From Aquarana catesbeiana (lineage: Eukaryota > Chordata > Amphibia > Anura > Ranidae): 64,000 nucleotides of DNA. How positions within the stretch are numbered: position 1 is the first letter of the stretch; the number at the start of each line of letters is the position of its first letter. The notes under the pieces were generated by a model. It saw only the letters and a list, made by a program, of their open reading frames with translations, was not told the origin of the DNA and did not search any database. Made by a program: the position numbers and the translations under genes. Of the stretch, positions 1 through 10,374 are shown in pieces. The stretch lies in the NCBI RefSeq assembly GCF_042186555.1, contig NC_133326.1, positions 593,185,790-593,249,789 of the forward strand, read 5' to 3'.

Positions 1-745
1 CCATCTAAGTCAAGAAATCGTGTGCCTACTTTTCATCTGGAAGATGGACAAAGTACTTTGGATGTCGGGGAGACACTGAAGATGTATATCCATGCTACCC
101 CAACTTTCAGGGCATCAGATTACTGTTTGTGGTTCCCAGAGGTTCACGCAAGGGGGACAGAGCTTCGAGCAGAGCAGTTGCTTCTTGGATTATGAAAGGG
201 ATCTTCTCTTTTAAGGATGGGGGGGTTGGCCCTTTTGGAAGAAATAATGGCACGCTCCAGAAGAAGTGTTGCAACCTCCTAGGCAGCCACCAGTAGAGAT
301 TGAATGAAGTCAATATGCAAGGTGGCAACATGGTCATCCATACAAACTTTATTTCTCAGTATCCCATAGATACGTCATTATTGACAACTGTTAATTTTGG
401 CAAAACAGTTATCTCGTTAGCCGGAGGCCATAATTAACCCTATTTTGTTTCCGCATTATCCCACCATGGGTAGCTAGTTAGTTCCCAGTAGTAGGCTGAC
501 GTGGAGCTGTCAGGAAAACGGAAAATTGAATATCAAATACTTACCGCAATTTTCCTTTCCTGACGAATTCCATGTGAGTGCAGAATCCCACCCAGGTGCG
601 GAAATCGAGATATGGAACACCGGCGGGAGTCAAATTTAGGAGTTAGGTCCTGCAAGTGGGGGTATGGGTGGAGCATACCCAGTAGTAGGCTAATGGAGCT
701 CATCAGGAAAGGAAAATTGCGGTAAGTATTTGATATTCATTTTTC
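1..745 (+). mobile_element. 3' end of a DIRS-type retrotransposon (fragment)
   Basis: The left part carries the decayed C-terminus of a tyrosine recombinase. Positions about 471-560 match, in reverse complement, the internal complementary region of the DIRS element at 35.9-36.0 kb: the order agctagtta, the cagtagtaggctg block, tcaggaaaac, a tatcaaatacttacc block, then ttttcctttcctgacg. Positions about 700-745 repeat the last block in inverse orientation (tcaggaaaggaaaattgc, then gtaagtatttgatattca), as expected of the right inverted terminal repeat. The 5' part lies outside the window. Confidence 0.75.
60..415 (+). pseudogene. DIRS tyrosine recombinase, C-terminal remnant
   Basis: Tyrosine recombinases of DIRS elements integrate a circular DNA intermediate by strand exchange. 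In the third forward frame from position 111 the translation reads FVVPRGSRKGDRASSRAVAS followed by WIMKGI. This is the recognisable C-terminal block, with a basic RKG..ASS..VASWI core, of DIRS recombinases. An in-frame stop falls near 293-295. A second frame near 324-415 resumes with a segment like NFISQYPIDTSLLTTVNFG, typical of the family's last helix and tail. The gene is therefore broken by at least one frameshift and a stop. It sits directly upstream of the internal complementary region, the canonical position. Confidence 0.65.
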
Positions 746-1659
746 CAAAATTATATTGAACAGGATGAGACTGTATGCCTTAAGGCTCGATTTGTACCTA
801 TGCAGGTTGCAGTTTGCATATTCCAGGTGCATTTCAATCAATGCTATGCAGGTGATAGGATTTCTTTGTTCATCCAGGGTATGGAAGGGACCTTGAAGAG
901 AGGGGAAGACAGTTTTGGGATCCTGTGTAAGTGGAAGGTTTTCTGGATTTTTCAGTTGTGTAACAACTGCTGGATTGAATCATGAGTGGGACATCACATA
1001 TTTTTATGAATTAATTATTAGTGGTTTCCCAATAGTTTGTTTAGTTGCTCATTTTTAATGATTTCATTTCTAAATGGGCTAATTCATTATGGTTTTGTTT
1101 TGTTTATTTATGTAGCTTTGTTTCGCCTTTATGGCAGGCAGCACACAGCCAGTAATGATTGACGGCTCTGTTGTTTGTTACTTTATTCACTTTCTCCTGT
1201 TAGTGGGTGGTCTATTGGAGTATAAATGCGTGTTTTGGTCAAGTTCATGTGTTTTCAGCTGTAAATAAGTGCTGATCAGGTGTTGTTTTCTGCTCCCCTC
1301 TGCTGCAAGATGTCTTGATTTTAGTTAAAAAGATTTCCAATAAAGATGAATTTTAGATGTGTGGCTGAGTGAATTGTTTCTTTCTCCTTTTTTTAAGTAC
1401 ATTTTCATTTTTATTAACATTAAGGCCTGATAAATGAGTCTTGAATTGATATCTTAACTATCCCTAATACTTATTAATTAACTGCCAATATGGAAATGGA
1501 AAACTAACATACAGTATGTGTGACCTCTATCTTCTAAGGACTCCTCTGCATAATGCAAACATGTATGCTGTGTTCATGTATATTTTACCATTGTTTGGGG
1601 TTACCTTTATTATATCATTTGAGCTTTTAAATTGAGATACAATGATGAAACTGAGTACA
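746..1659. other. No gene recognised
   Basis: AT-rich sequence with short reading frames only. An AATAAA occurs near 1340 with no associated coding sequence. I see no family I can name. Confidence 0.5.
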
Positions 1660-2276
1660 ATAATGAGTGTCTGCAAGCAACAGTGAACATTCCTTGCAAG
1701 TCTGGAGCTGCATTTCTGCAAATAGAGTTGGAAATTTGACCGGGATCAATGGTGTCCTCAATGCTGAGAAATACAGGCAGATACTTATCCATTATGCCAT
1801 ACCATCAGGGAGGCAAATTTATTCTGCAGCAGGACAACATCCCCAAACATGCAGCCAATGTCATTAAGAACTATCTTCAGTGTAAAGAACAAGGAGTCCT
1901 GGAAGTGATGGTTTGGCCCCCACAGAACTCTGATCCCAACATCATCATGTGTGTCTGGGATTACATAAAGAGACAGAAGGATTTGAGGCAGCCTATAGTA
2001 CATCCACAGAAGATCTGTGGTTAGTTCTCCAAGATGTTTGGAACAACCTACCTTCCGAGTTCCTTCAAAAACTGTGTGCAATTGTACCTAGAAGAATGGA
2101 TGCTGGCTTTCTGGTCACACCAAATATTGATTTGATTTAGATATTTCTTTGCATTTTTTGAATTTTGCATCTTTGCATTTTGTGAATTGATAATAATAAA
2201 CAATGAAATCATATATATTTTGAAAGCATTTTTACTTTATGGCTTTTATTAACAACTGATTTTTCCACAGTACTGT
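1660..2276 (+). mobile_element. Tc1/mariner-like transposon remnant
   Basis: The 3' half of a Tc1-like transposon. The coding remnant is followed by an AT-rich tail ending at 2268-2276 with acagtactg, which resembles a Tc1 inverted-repeat terminus (CAGT...). I could not find the matching left terminus, so the copy appears 5'-truncated. Confidence 0.6.
1690..2125 (+). pseudogene. Tc1-like transposase, C-terminal half, inactive
   Basis: Tc1 transposases excise and insert DNA at TA dinucleotides using a DDE/D catalytic triad. The translation, with frameshifts, contains the Tc1 signature order: a WSCISANRVGNL segment, GVLNAEKYRQILIHYAIPSG, FILQQDNIPKHAANVIKNYL, then VWPPQNSDPN. The second catalytic Asp (QQDN) is kept. 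The third acidic position, normally NxIE before the VWD motif, reads NIIM, so the catalytic Glu is lost. A different frame (1949-2140) carries the downstream STEDLWLVLQDVWNNLPSEF tail, showing a frameshift near 1950-2020. The N-terminal DNA-binding domain and the first Asp are absent. Confidence 0.8.
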
Positions 2277-2331
2277 CTATTTTCAGTAAACATGTTTTCA
2301 CTTACTTTTCCAGTATTTTTACTTTGACTTA

Positions 2332-3070
2332 CCGTATATAATCGAGTATAAGTCGATCCGAGTATAAGTCGAGGCCCTAATTTACCACCAAAAAATGGGA
2401 AAAATTATTGACCCTAGTATAAGATGAGGGTGAGAAATGCAGCAGCTACTGTAAGTGAAAAAAGAGGGTCAACAATGCCCATCTGCAGCTGTATACCTCC
2501 CTGAGTCCTATGCATGTGTCCTGTGCATGTGTCATGTGTCCTGTGTATATGTGCATGTGTCATGTACCTGTGTCCTGTGTATATGTGCATGTGTATATGT
2601 ACATGTGTCATGTGTATATGTGTCTGTGTGCATGTGTATGTGTGCATCCTACTTGTGTCCTGTGCATGCCTCCGTGTGCCGCTCTGCATTGATCAGAGTT
2701 CGCTATTCCTAATCACTGTTCAAAAGCCGTGCCTCCTCATCATCCATGATAGGCAGAAAACTCCATTTCCCAGCAATCAGTGGTCAGCCTATGATGGACA
2801 TTCTCTCATCCTCATACCACAGACGAGGATGAGAGAATGTCTGTGATAGGCTGTACACCGACTGCCTATCACAGACGAGGAGACACGGCTTTTGAACCGT
2901 GAGAGCCGAGAACCACTGCCGAGTCTATGCAGCACATGCTGGCCGCCGTCTGCCTGCATGACACGCTGATCATGTAGGCAGACGGCGGTGACTCATGTAT
3001 AAGTCAAGGGGGGCACTTTCAGCCCCAAAAAAGGGGCTGAAAAATTCGACTTATACACGAGTATATACGG
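2332..3070. mobile_element. MITE-like DNA transposon with TA target duplication
   Basis: Inverted termini: the left end reads ccgtatataatcgagtataa and the right end, in reverse complement, ccgtatatactcgtgtataa. Both are flanked by TA (2330-2331 and 3071-3072), consistent with Tc1/mariner-type insertion. No transposase is visible. The interior holds a CATGTGT-rich simple repeat and two strong hairpins (about 2783-2852 and 2938-2996). Confidence 0.6.
2505..2680. repeat. Degenerate TGTGCATGTGTCATG-type simple repeat
   Basis: Alternating TGTG, CATG and TGTCCTG words continue for about 175 bp. This keeps several frames open on both strands and explains the cysteine/methionine-rich reading frames here; none looks like a gene. 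Confidence 0.8.
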
Positions 3071-3097
3071 TATGTGTGACAATAAAATGACTCTGCC

Positions 3098-3462
3098 TTA
3101 AGGTGGTTGTAAACCTTGTTACCTACAGGTAAGCCTATAATAAGCTTACCTGTAGGTGCCATGAATATCTCCATAACGTCCACAGTTTAGGAGATATTTA
3201 CTGTATCCGCATGTCCCAATGTCATTGGCACATGCTCACTAAAGGAACAGACCAGTGGTGCTGTTTTTTTTCAGGGCCTGCAAACCCGGAAATAAATCCG
3301 GGAAACATGTCGCCAGTCACAACAGTGTTCGAGGACCACTGCAACAGCTTCAATCTAAAGTAAGAATTTCATACTGAGCTAGTATGCGATGCATACTAGC
3401 TCATTATGCCTTTGTCTCGCAGGTTTTTTTTGTTTTTGTTTTTAGGTTTACAACCACTTTAA
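3098..3462. mobile_element. TTAA-flanked MITE (GTGGTTGTAAA family, copy 1)
   Basis: Begins TTAAGGTGGTTGTAAACC and ends GGTTTACAACCACTTTAA, a 16-bp inverted terminus with TTAA at both edges. It shares the block around tagtatgcgatgcatactag with the copy at 5120-5311. A TTAA target is typical of Kolobok and piggyBac-type elements; which one is inference. Confidence 0.75.
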
Positions 3463-3481
3463 AAAACTGGGGAGATATATA

Positions 3482-4890
3482 CAGTGTCTTGAAAAAGTAT
3501 TCATACCCCTTGAAATTTTCCACATTTTGTCATGTTACAACCAAAAACATAAATGTATGTTATTGGGATTTTATGTGAGAGACCAACACAAAGTCACACA
3601 TAATTGTGAAGTGGAAGGAAAATGATAAATAGTTTTCAAAATTTTTTGATATAAATAAATATGTAAAAAGTGTGGCGTGCATTTGTATTCAGCCCTTCAG
3701 AGTCAGTACTTTGTAGAACCACCTTTCGCTACAATTACAGCTGAAAGTCTTTTTGGGTATTTCTCTACCAGCTTCTAGAGAGTGACATTTTTGCCCATTC
3801 TTCTTTGCAAAATAACTCAAGCCCTGTCGGATTGGATGGAGGGCATCTCTGAACAGCAATTTTCAAGTCTTGCCACAGATTCTCAATTAGATTTAGCTCT
3901 GGACTTTGACTGGGCCATTGTAACATATGAATATGCTTTGGTCTAAACCATTCCATTGTAGCTCTGGCTGTATGATTAGGGTCGTTGTCCTGCCGGAAGG
4001 TGAACCTCCGCCCCAGTCTCAAGTCTTTTGCAGACTCAAGTTTTCTTTTTAGATTGCCCTGTATTTGGCTCCAACCATCTTCCTATCAACTCTGACCAGC
4101 TTCCCTGTTCCTGCTGAAGAAAAGCATCCCCACAACAAGCTCTTTCAACAATGCCTTTCTTCTTGCCACTCTTCCATAAAGGCCAGATTTGTGGAGTGCA
4201 CAACAAATAGTTGTCCTGTGGACAGATTCTCCCACCTGAGCTGTGGATGTCTGCAGCTGCTCCAGAATTGCCATGGACCTCTTGGCTGCTTCTCTGATTA
4301 AGGCTCTCCTTGCCCGGCCTGTCAGTTTTGGTGGACGGCCATGTCTTTGTAGGTTTGCAGTTGTGCCATACTCTTTCCATTTTTAGATGATGGATTGAAC
4401 AGTGCTTCATGAGATGTTCAAAGCTTGTGATATATTTTTATAACCTAACCTTGCTTTAAACCTCTCCAAAACTTTATCCCTGACAGGTCTAGTGTGTTCC
4501 TTGGTCTTCATGATGCTGTTTGTTCACTAAGGTTCTCTAACAAACCTCTGAGAGCTTCCCTGAACAGCTGTATTTATACTGAGATTAAATTACACACGGG
4601 TGGACTCTATTCACTAATTAAGTGACTTCTGAAGGCAATTGGTTTCAGTAGATTTTATTTAAGAGTATAAGAGTAAAGGGGGCTGAATACAGATGCATGC
4701 CACACTTTTCAGATATTTATTTGTAAAAAATGTTGAAAACCATTTATCATTTTCCTTCTACTTCACAATTATGTGTCACTTTGTGTTGGTCTACCATATA
4801 AAATCCCTATAACATACATTTACGTTTTTGGTTGTAACATGACAAAATGTGGAAAATTTAAAGGGGTATGAATACTTTTTCAAGGCAATG
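3482..4890 (-). mobile_element. Full-length but decayed Tc1-like transposon
   Basis: Both termini begin CAGTG-like (cagtgtcttgaaaaagtatt; the right end in reverse complement is cattgccttgaaaaagtatt) and extend as inverted repeats of about 170 bp. TA flanks both ends (3480-3481, 4891-4892). The element is 1,409 bp and carries one broken transposase gene on the minus strand. Confidence 0.9.
3703..4511 (-). pseudogene. Tc1-like transposase, frameshifted and internally deleted
   Basis: The start is chosen at the ATG at 4511, which opens MKTKEHTRPVRDKVLERFKA, the usual Tc1 N-terminus with its helix-turn-helix. The paired-like domain continues with KWKEYGTTANLQRHGRPPK and a TGRARRAL motif. A block from the KALLKE motif jumps to a WLEPNTGQSKK segment. 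The central region that normally holds the first catalytic Asp and the LWGCFS motif is mostly missing, so there is an internal deletion. The C-terminal part keeps RRFTFRQDNDPNHTA (second Asp) and WPSQSPELNLIENLWQDLK (Asp/Glu region). It ends with AKGGSTKY-stop at 3703. Several stops and frame changes make it inactive. Confidence 0.85.
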
Positions 4891-5119
4891 TAAGCCACAC
4901 AGAGAGTGCGTTTGTTTCAATGAGTTGTCCAATTCACAGACCTGCATTGAGGAATGCAGCTGTAAACCACAACTATTGTGTAGGGTTGCTAAGCAGGAAG
5001 CAGATCCTAAGTAATAGGCAAATAAAACTTCCCCTATGTCCATATATTTTTGCAAATCACATAAAGGAACACGATCTTTCAAAATAAATACACAATGTTA
5101 AGGGTATTTACCTGTGTAG

Positions 5120-5311
5120 TTAAAGTGGTTGTAAACCACGATACCCAGAAGTAACCCCCTGGGGAGATGTCGGCCGTTGGAGCAGTGAACGAGGACCGCT
5201 GCAGGGGATTCAATCTCAGGTAAGTAATTCATAATGAGCTAGTATGCTATGCATACTAGCTCATTATGCCTTTGTCTTGCAGTTTTTTTTAAGGGTTTAC
5301 AACCACATTAA
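5120..5311. mobile_element. TTAA-flanked MITE (GTGGTTGTAAA family, copy 2)
   Basis: 192 bp; begins TTAAAGTGGTTGTAAACC and ends GGTTTACAACCACATTAA. The interior block with the tagtatgctatgcatactag palindrome is shared with the copy at 3098-3462. Confidence 0.8.
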
Positions 5312-6299
5312 CTACTTTGAAAATGCCATATATTTTGTTTAAGAATGGCCACAGGCATGTGAAAAATATGCAACTGTATAAAGGGAATTCCCTTCTGGTA
5401 AGCCTCATACAAATATGAATGCTTGTAAGACCTTGTGTATACATGTTTGTGACTGTTGCAATTCCCCATCATATGTTACAGCATTTATTTTCCTGAGGGT
5501 CCAGTTATTGTACCACAGACGGCTCCTATCATATTGCTTAGCCTGTAGTTTATGGCTAACTCTAAATCTAATATGAGTGTTAGACATCAAATAAAAGGCT
5601 GGCTGCTGCACTGTGTTCAGGCAAGAAAAACTGAGAAAATGTCATACTCCGACTCCACTTATGCTGCCTGACATGTTGAAATGATTATGCAGCATGTGTT
5701 CAAATGTCTTTCAGTATCAGATATTAAACTTAACTCTTAATGATTGCAGCGAGGGGTATTGATTCCTCTTTCCCAGCATCATAGCATCATATAAACACAT
5801 CATTGACAAAGATGAAAATCTGCTGTATACCCACTAAATGCTAAGTTGTAAAGTACACTAAATTATATGTATAGCTTTATTTTGCCTTTTCAATTTAGGG
5901 CTCATTCTACTCATATTATATTGCTTTGATGTTCAAGGGGTTCTTAAGTGTTTTTCTCCATTTACACAAAGAGCCAGCCACTGATTTGCAGCCTTTACCA
6001 TGCTTATTTAGTTCCATGAGTAGCTATAGCAGCATATTCCCAAACAACCAGTCTGTCTCGGCACAGTTGGTTTCTGATAAGGACCGACACTTCAAACAAC
6101 CTTCTGCTACCCTGTAAAAGTAGAACTGTAGCCAATGTTACAATAAGTAGCTCTGAACCAATACAGTGAAAGTAAGGAAAAAGCAACATTTTAACTGGAA
6201 TTTGCATCTTCCATCTGTTTATAAATACCTGCTACCAGTACCTGGAATTTTCTCCAACAGGGTAATGATGCAGATTTCCCTGAAGTAAAATCATTACAG
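5312..6299. other. No gene recognised
   Basis: AT-rich, short frames only, no repeat family I can name. Confidence 0.4.
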
Positions 6300-7300
6300 C
6301 ATTGTTACCCTGTTCAGTGCTGAAGCTTCATGGACTACGTTGCTGTGCCTTCAGGCACATAGAATTTTGTCATCCCTAAAACCCCCTCTCAGGAAGGACA
6401 TTCCAGCAAATAGGATGGCTCTTCTAGACGGCGTCCTGTGTATATGCACAGGCTAATTCATGTTCCTGTTCATGCTAATAGAAATTGTGCTCACATTGGT
6501 GCCAAGTGGGCTATTTAAACTGAGGCTGTGCTGTGCTAAAGTGCTGTCTTGTCTACAGCACTTCTGTGCATAACTGCAACCTGTTACTCTGTATCTGACT
6601 ACTGTTCCTGACCCCGCTTGTCTTGACTATTCCTGAACTCTGCCTGCATTGATTCCTGTTTGCTTCTGACCATGCTTCTGCCTGTTCCCCTTTGCTGCTG
6701 ATACACTGATCTGTTACCGACTCGGCCTGCATCCTAACATTGCTCCTGCCTACACATCTGCACCTGATCCATCTGCGTGTGTATGACCCGGTTCGTCTAA
6801 CTCTGCTTCTGTTACCATTGCTGCTGGACTGCCTACCGTGAGCCTCTGCCTATATTCCACTGGTGCCACTCACCGCCTGTCTGCTACCAGCCTGTTCCTA
6901 TCCACTATACCCAGTACCAGTCTGCTCCTGTCTCCAGCCTACTGGTGTTCATCCAGAACTCCTGCTCCACTGTAGTCTTCTGACAGTCTTCCCTTGCTTG
7001 ATTCTGAGAGTCTGTCCAGCCCTGCTGCTAGCAAGACCAATAGGCACTCATGCCACTGTGTACTCCTGCACTACCTGTCTGCTCTATCAAGGGCCCCAAG
7101 TCAGAAGTGTAAGAGAGGCCTTCCACATCATGTCAGGTTCTTTCACCAGTTACGTGACACCCCCTTCTCAATTTCAGTCTGGCCATGATTATCTGTTTCA
7201 CTAAGCATTGTGACGACAGCATATTGCCGTCCACAATTGCCTGGGGGACAGCCTGAGGCAGAACTGATGTAGATCATCCTCTCCTATCCCTCCTTCATAC
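6300..7300 (+). mobile_element. Possible Ty3/Gypsy-type LTR sequence
   Basis: A TATA-like ctatttaaac at about 6508 is followed by a run of CCTGAC/CTGCCT-rich sequence. This architecture resembles the LTR at 8967-9676, which has a tatattaacc box followed by cctgctcgtgaccctgacc-type repeats. I could not fix TG...CA ends or a TSD, so limits and family are uncertain. Proline/cysteine-rich frames around 6863-7204 look like by-products. Confidence 0.3.
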
Positions 7301-7363
7301 TCTGGTGGCCAGGACAGCTCTATAGTCCTTGTGATGATACACAGAGGCTATAAAGAGGTTTTT

Positions 7364-8116
7364 TAGGTCTCATTCACACATCCTTTGATCTCTGAAGAGC
7401 GATCCACATTCAAATTGCTCTCCAGAGAACCGGTGGTGAGGAGGTGTTGTACTGCCTCTTCACTGCCTGCTTTAGGGGTGCACTCACACTTATGAAGGCA
7501 CCTGCACTGCGATTAGATGTAAGTAGCCCAGTGGAAATTCCCGTGATTATCTATGAGAGACAGCCCTATTGAAAGCAATGGGGGGGTGGCCATCCCTTGC
7601 AGCTTATCATGGCCACTTGTATGTAATCTCTCATGCAGTGATCACATGCGAGTGATCGGCCTTCATGCATGTGATCACCGCATGAAAGATTACATACGAG
7701 TGGCCACGATTAGCTGTGAAAGCAGGTAACCTCCCACTTCTTGGAGGCTCAGTGGAGCTTTTTCACACAGCTAATCATAGGAAACCCCCTGGGTGAATGC
7801 ATACACAAGTGCGAATGCACCCTTAACCTGTTGAACTCCATCAGCCTGCCACAACCACAGGCATTGCTTGTGGTTGTGGGATGATTGCAGAGTGGCCCCA
7901 TTCACTTGAATGGGTCAAACTCGAGGGTGCTATGCCCACCAAAAGCAGCAGTGTGTATAGTTTCTGCCATGGCTGTGAAGCATTAAGTTTGTGGCATGTG
8001 AACACACCCTGTTGCTGCCTCTGCAGTTAAAGGGGGAATGGTTGAGGGTTACAAAAACACAGCTCAACTTTGGGGTTTTGCTGCTCCCGCAATCACTAAT
8101 GTGAATGACCCCTTAG
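7364..8116. mobile_element. MITE-like element with internal hairpin
   Basis: Ends are imperfectly inverted (taggtctcattcacac at the left; the right end in reverse complement is ctaaggggtcattcac). The centre (about 7598-7730) is an imperfect inverted repeat with arms near 50 bp built on ggccacttgtatgtaatct and its complement. No coding capacity. Confidence 0.5.
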
Positions 8117-8732
8117 TGTTTCTGGGCTTAGTAAGTAAAAAAAAATATTACTGTAAATGGAAACTGTAATGCCTTTTGGCCATTTTTTTAACATTTAAAT
8201 GTTTTGGGGTTCTATTGTTACTGCTTTTTAATAGTCGTAAAATCTTTATATTCCAAATATACATTCAATACAGAGTGTGCTCATGACAGTGGTGACACAG
8301 GTCATTGAGCGGTTTCTAAAGAAAGAACAGCAGATGCTGTATGCCTTCAAGCAGAACATGAGGCAAAACTTTTGGGTCTGTTTATAAAAAAATCTGCTGT
8401 GTAAATGCCACAGCATTCACACAGCCATTACAAATCATTTCTGTAATGTGTCTGATACGTTTTATTTCCTATGATCACCAGCCTCATCTGGTGGCCATAA
8501 TAGGAAAATACTGCATTATGACCACTAGAGGGAAATAAAGATCATAGGAAATAAATAAAATAATAACAATATAATGATAATAAAACATGAATACAATTTT
8601 GCCTGGAATTCTATCATCCATGTGCTCTCTCTGATTGAACAATTGGGATGATTTATTCAAGAGACTGGGACCAATCACTTTCCAAATTGAATTTTCACGT
8701 AGCTTAGTGAATAAATTGAATCTTTGTTCACT
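8117..8732. other. No gene recognised
   Basis: AT-rich sequence with short frames only. Confidence 0.4.
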
Positions 8733-8966
8733 TTAACCGCTTCCCGACCAGCTGCCGCAGTTATACTGCGGCTGGTTGGCTCCCCTGGGCGAGTCCTTGT
8801 AGCTGTATGTCGGCTCTTTAAGATGATGTAGCAGGCATGTGCACGCCGCCGGGTGTCCCCAGAGCCGATGCGCAAACCCAGTGGGCGCAATGACTGCCGG
8901 GCACTCACAATCACTCGTGACAGAGCAAGAACCGGGATCTGTGTGTGTGTAAACACATAAATCCCG

Positions 8967-9676
8967 TGTCAGGTCACCTTGAGGCTAGTTGACAGATGCA
9001 CACCGTAGGGATCAGGAGTGCACCACAAGGTAGTGGACCCTATGGCTGACTGCTGCGGATGGGAGTCAGGGTGGTAAGGAAGGCAGGGCCACTGGAACAC
9101 CAGCATGGATCCCACCGGGGTTAGAGCGCGTAAGATTCCCTGGGGCGCGGAGTCTAAGAGCCAGCAGATGTTCACCAGAGCCTCTAGTGGTGAGGATGGA
9201 CTGGGCTGCAACTGGCTCCAGGTCACGACCCCCAGGGTCCCCCAGCTCACACCCACAGTAGGAAACAGGAGGATAGGGATAGTAAGGGAATAAGCCAAGG
9301 TCGGGGCCACAAGCAGACAAGGACAACAGAGTTCACGCCAAGGTTCAGGGTCACAAGCAAACAGGGATAGTCGGGGACACACCAAAGGTCAGGGTCACGA
9401 GCAGGCAGGAATAGTCGAGAACAGGCCAAAGTCGGTAACTGGAATCAGACACAGGAAACACAGCAAGTACACACAAAAGCTAACACACAATGGTTGATCA
9501 GCACTGCTGGCTTGCAGTGCACAGGTTAATATAGGGTTCCCTGATAGGGCCTGGGGTGGGGCCATGCTTAGAGGAGAGGTTATAAAACCAGTCAGGTGAG
9601 AGTCAGCTGGTCTTTAGAGATGAACACATGGAGACAGGTAAGCTGACAGACAAAACTCTATTGCATAACCATGACA
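8967..9676 (-). repeat. 3' LTR of the Gypsy provirus (710 bp)
   Basis: Begins tgtcaggtcacc and ends accatgaca on the plus strand (TG...CA on the coding strand). A C-rich tract, the complement of a polypurine tract, abuts it at 9680-9690. Its first part in coding orientation (9296-9676) is repeated at 12795-13175. Confidence 0.85.
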
Positions 9677-10302
9677 GTACCCCCCCTCTTATGAGGCCTC
9701 CCCCTCCCCCGCCTGGGCCCTGGTTTAAAGGGAAACTCCAGATGAAACCTCCTCAACAGAGGAGGCGCAAAGATCTCAGATGCAGTGATCCAAGACCTCT
9801 CCTCAGGACCAAACCCTTCCCAATGTACGAGGTACTGAAGAATACCTCTACGGCGCCAGGAATCGAGAACTTTACTAACCTCATACTTAAGATTATCCTT
9901 AGAGACCGAAACTGAGGTAGGGAGAGGATGAAAGGACTTATTGAGGGCTAAAGGCTTCTTAGGAATGGGTAAAGGCAAAGGAAGACCATCAGGAGTCTGA
10001 GCAGGGTCCCCCAGACCCTTAAAGATGAGCTGGACATCCAGCACAGAATCATCAGACTGGGCAGAAGTCAGTGGATCCCTGAGACCAGGTTGGTTAGAAA
10101 GTGATGTGTCACAGAAGTCAAGCTGGATAGCTTCACTGGGCATAGGCTGAACTGGTGCAGAGGCCGACTGAACAGCATTGCCAGGTGCAGCGACCACCAG
10201 AATCGCATCACAGGGCGTAGCGACTGTGGAACTGGTAGACGATTTAGCCTGGGTGTGCGTCCAAGGGGGTCCAGAAACAGGCAAAGGTAAATGACCATGC
10301 AA
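9658..10302 (-). pseudogene. Gypsy pol C-terminus with chromodomain
   Basis: Chromodomains at the end of chromovirus integrase steer insertion by binding modified histone tails. The last about 90 residues hold the domain: [20 protein letters not shown], then [15 protein letters not shown], then a basic [14 protein letters not shown] tail. The stop lies at 9658, just inside the LTR. The upstream about 110 residues are Pro/Ser/Ala-rich and do not look like an integrase core. Reverse transcriptase, RNase H and integrase motifs are all absent between this frame and the protease at 10.4 kb. I therefore read the frame as a deletion remnant brought next to gag-protease. Confidence 0.8.
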
Positions 10303-10374
10303 ACTGGAGTGAATGATCTGCTCAAGTTCACAGATGGGCTCCTCATCTAGAGTTCCACATGACCCAGAGAGTGC

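Noticed and set aside
1321..1345. AATAAAG near a possible transcript end
   Set aside because: No coding exon or splice structure upstream could be recognised; the hexamer is frequent in AT-rich DNA.
2414..2846. Cys/Met/His-rich frames of up to 110 codons
   Set aside because: Produced by the CATGTGT simple repeat; the same composition occurs in all frames.
6863..7204. 113-codon Cys/Pro/Leu-rich frame
   Set aside because: It falls in CCTG-rich LTR-like DNA, shows no domain, and overlaps another equally featureless frame.
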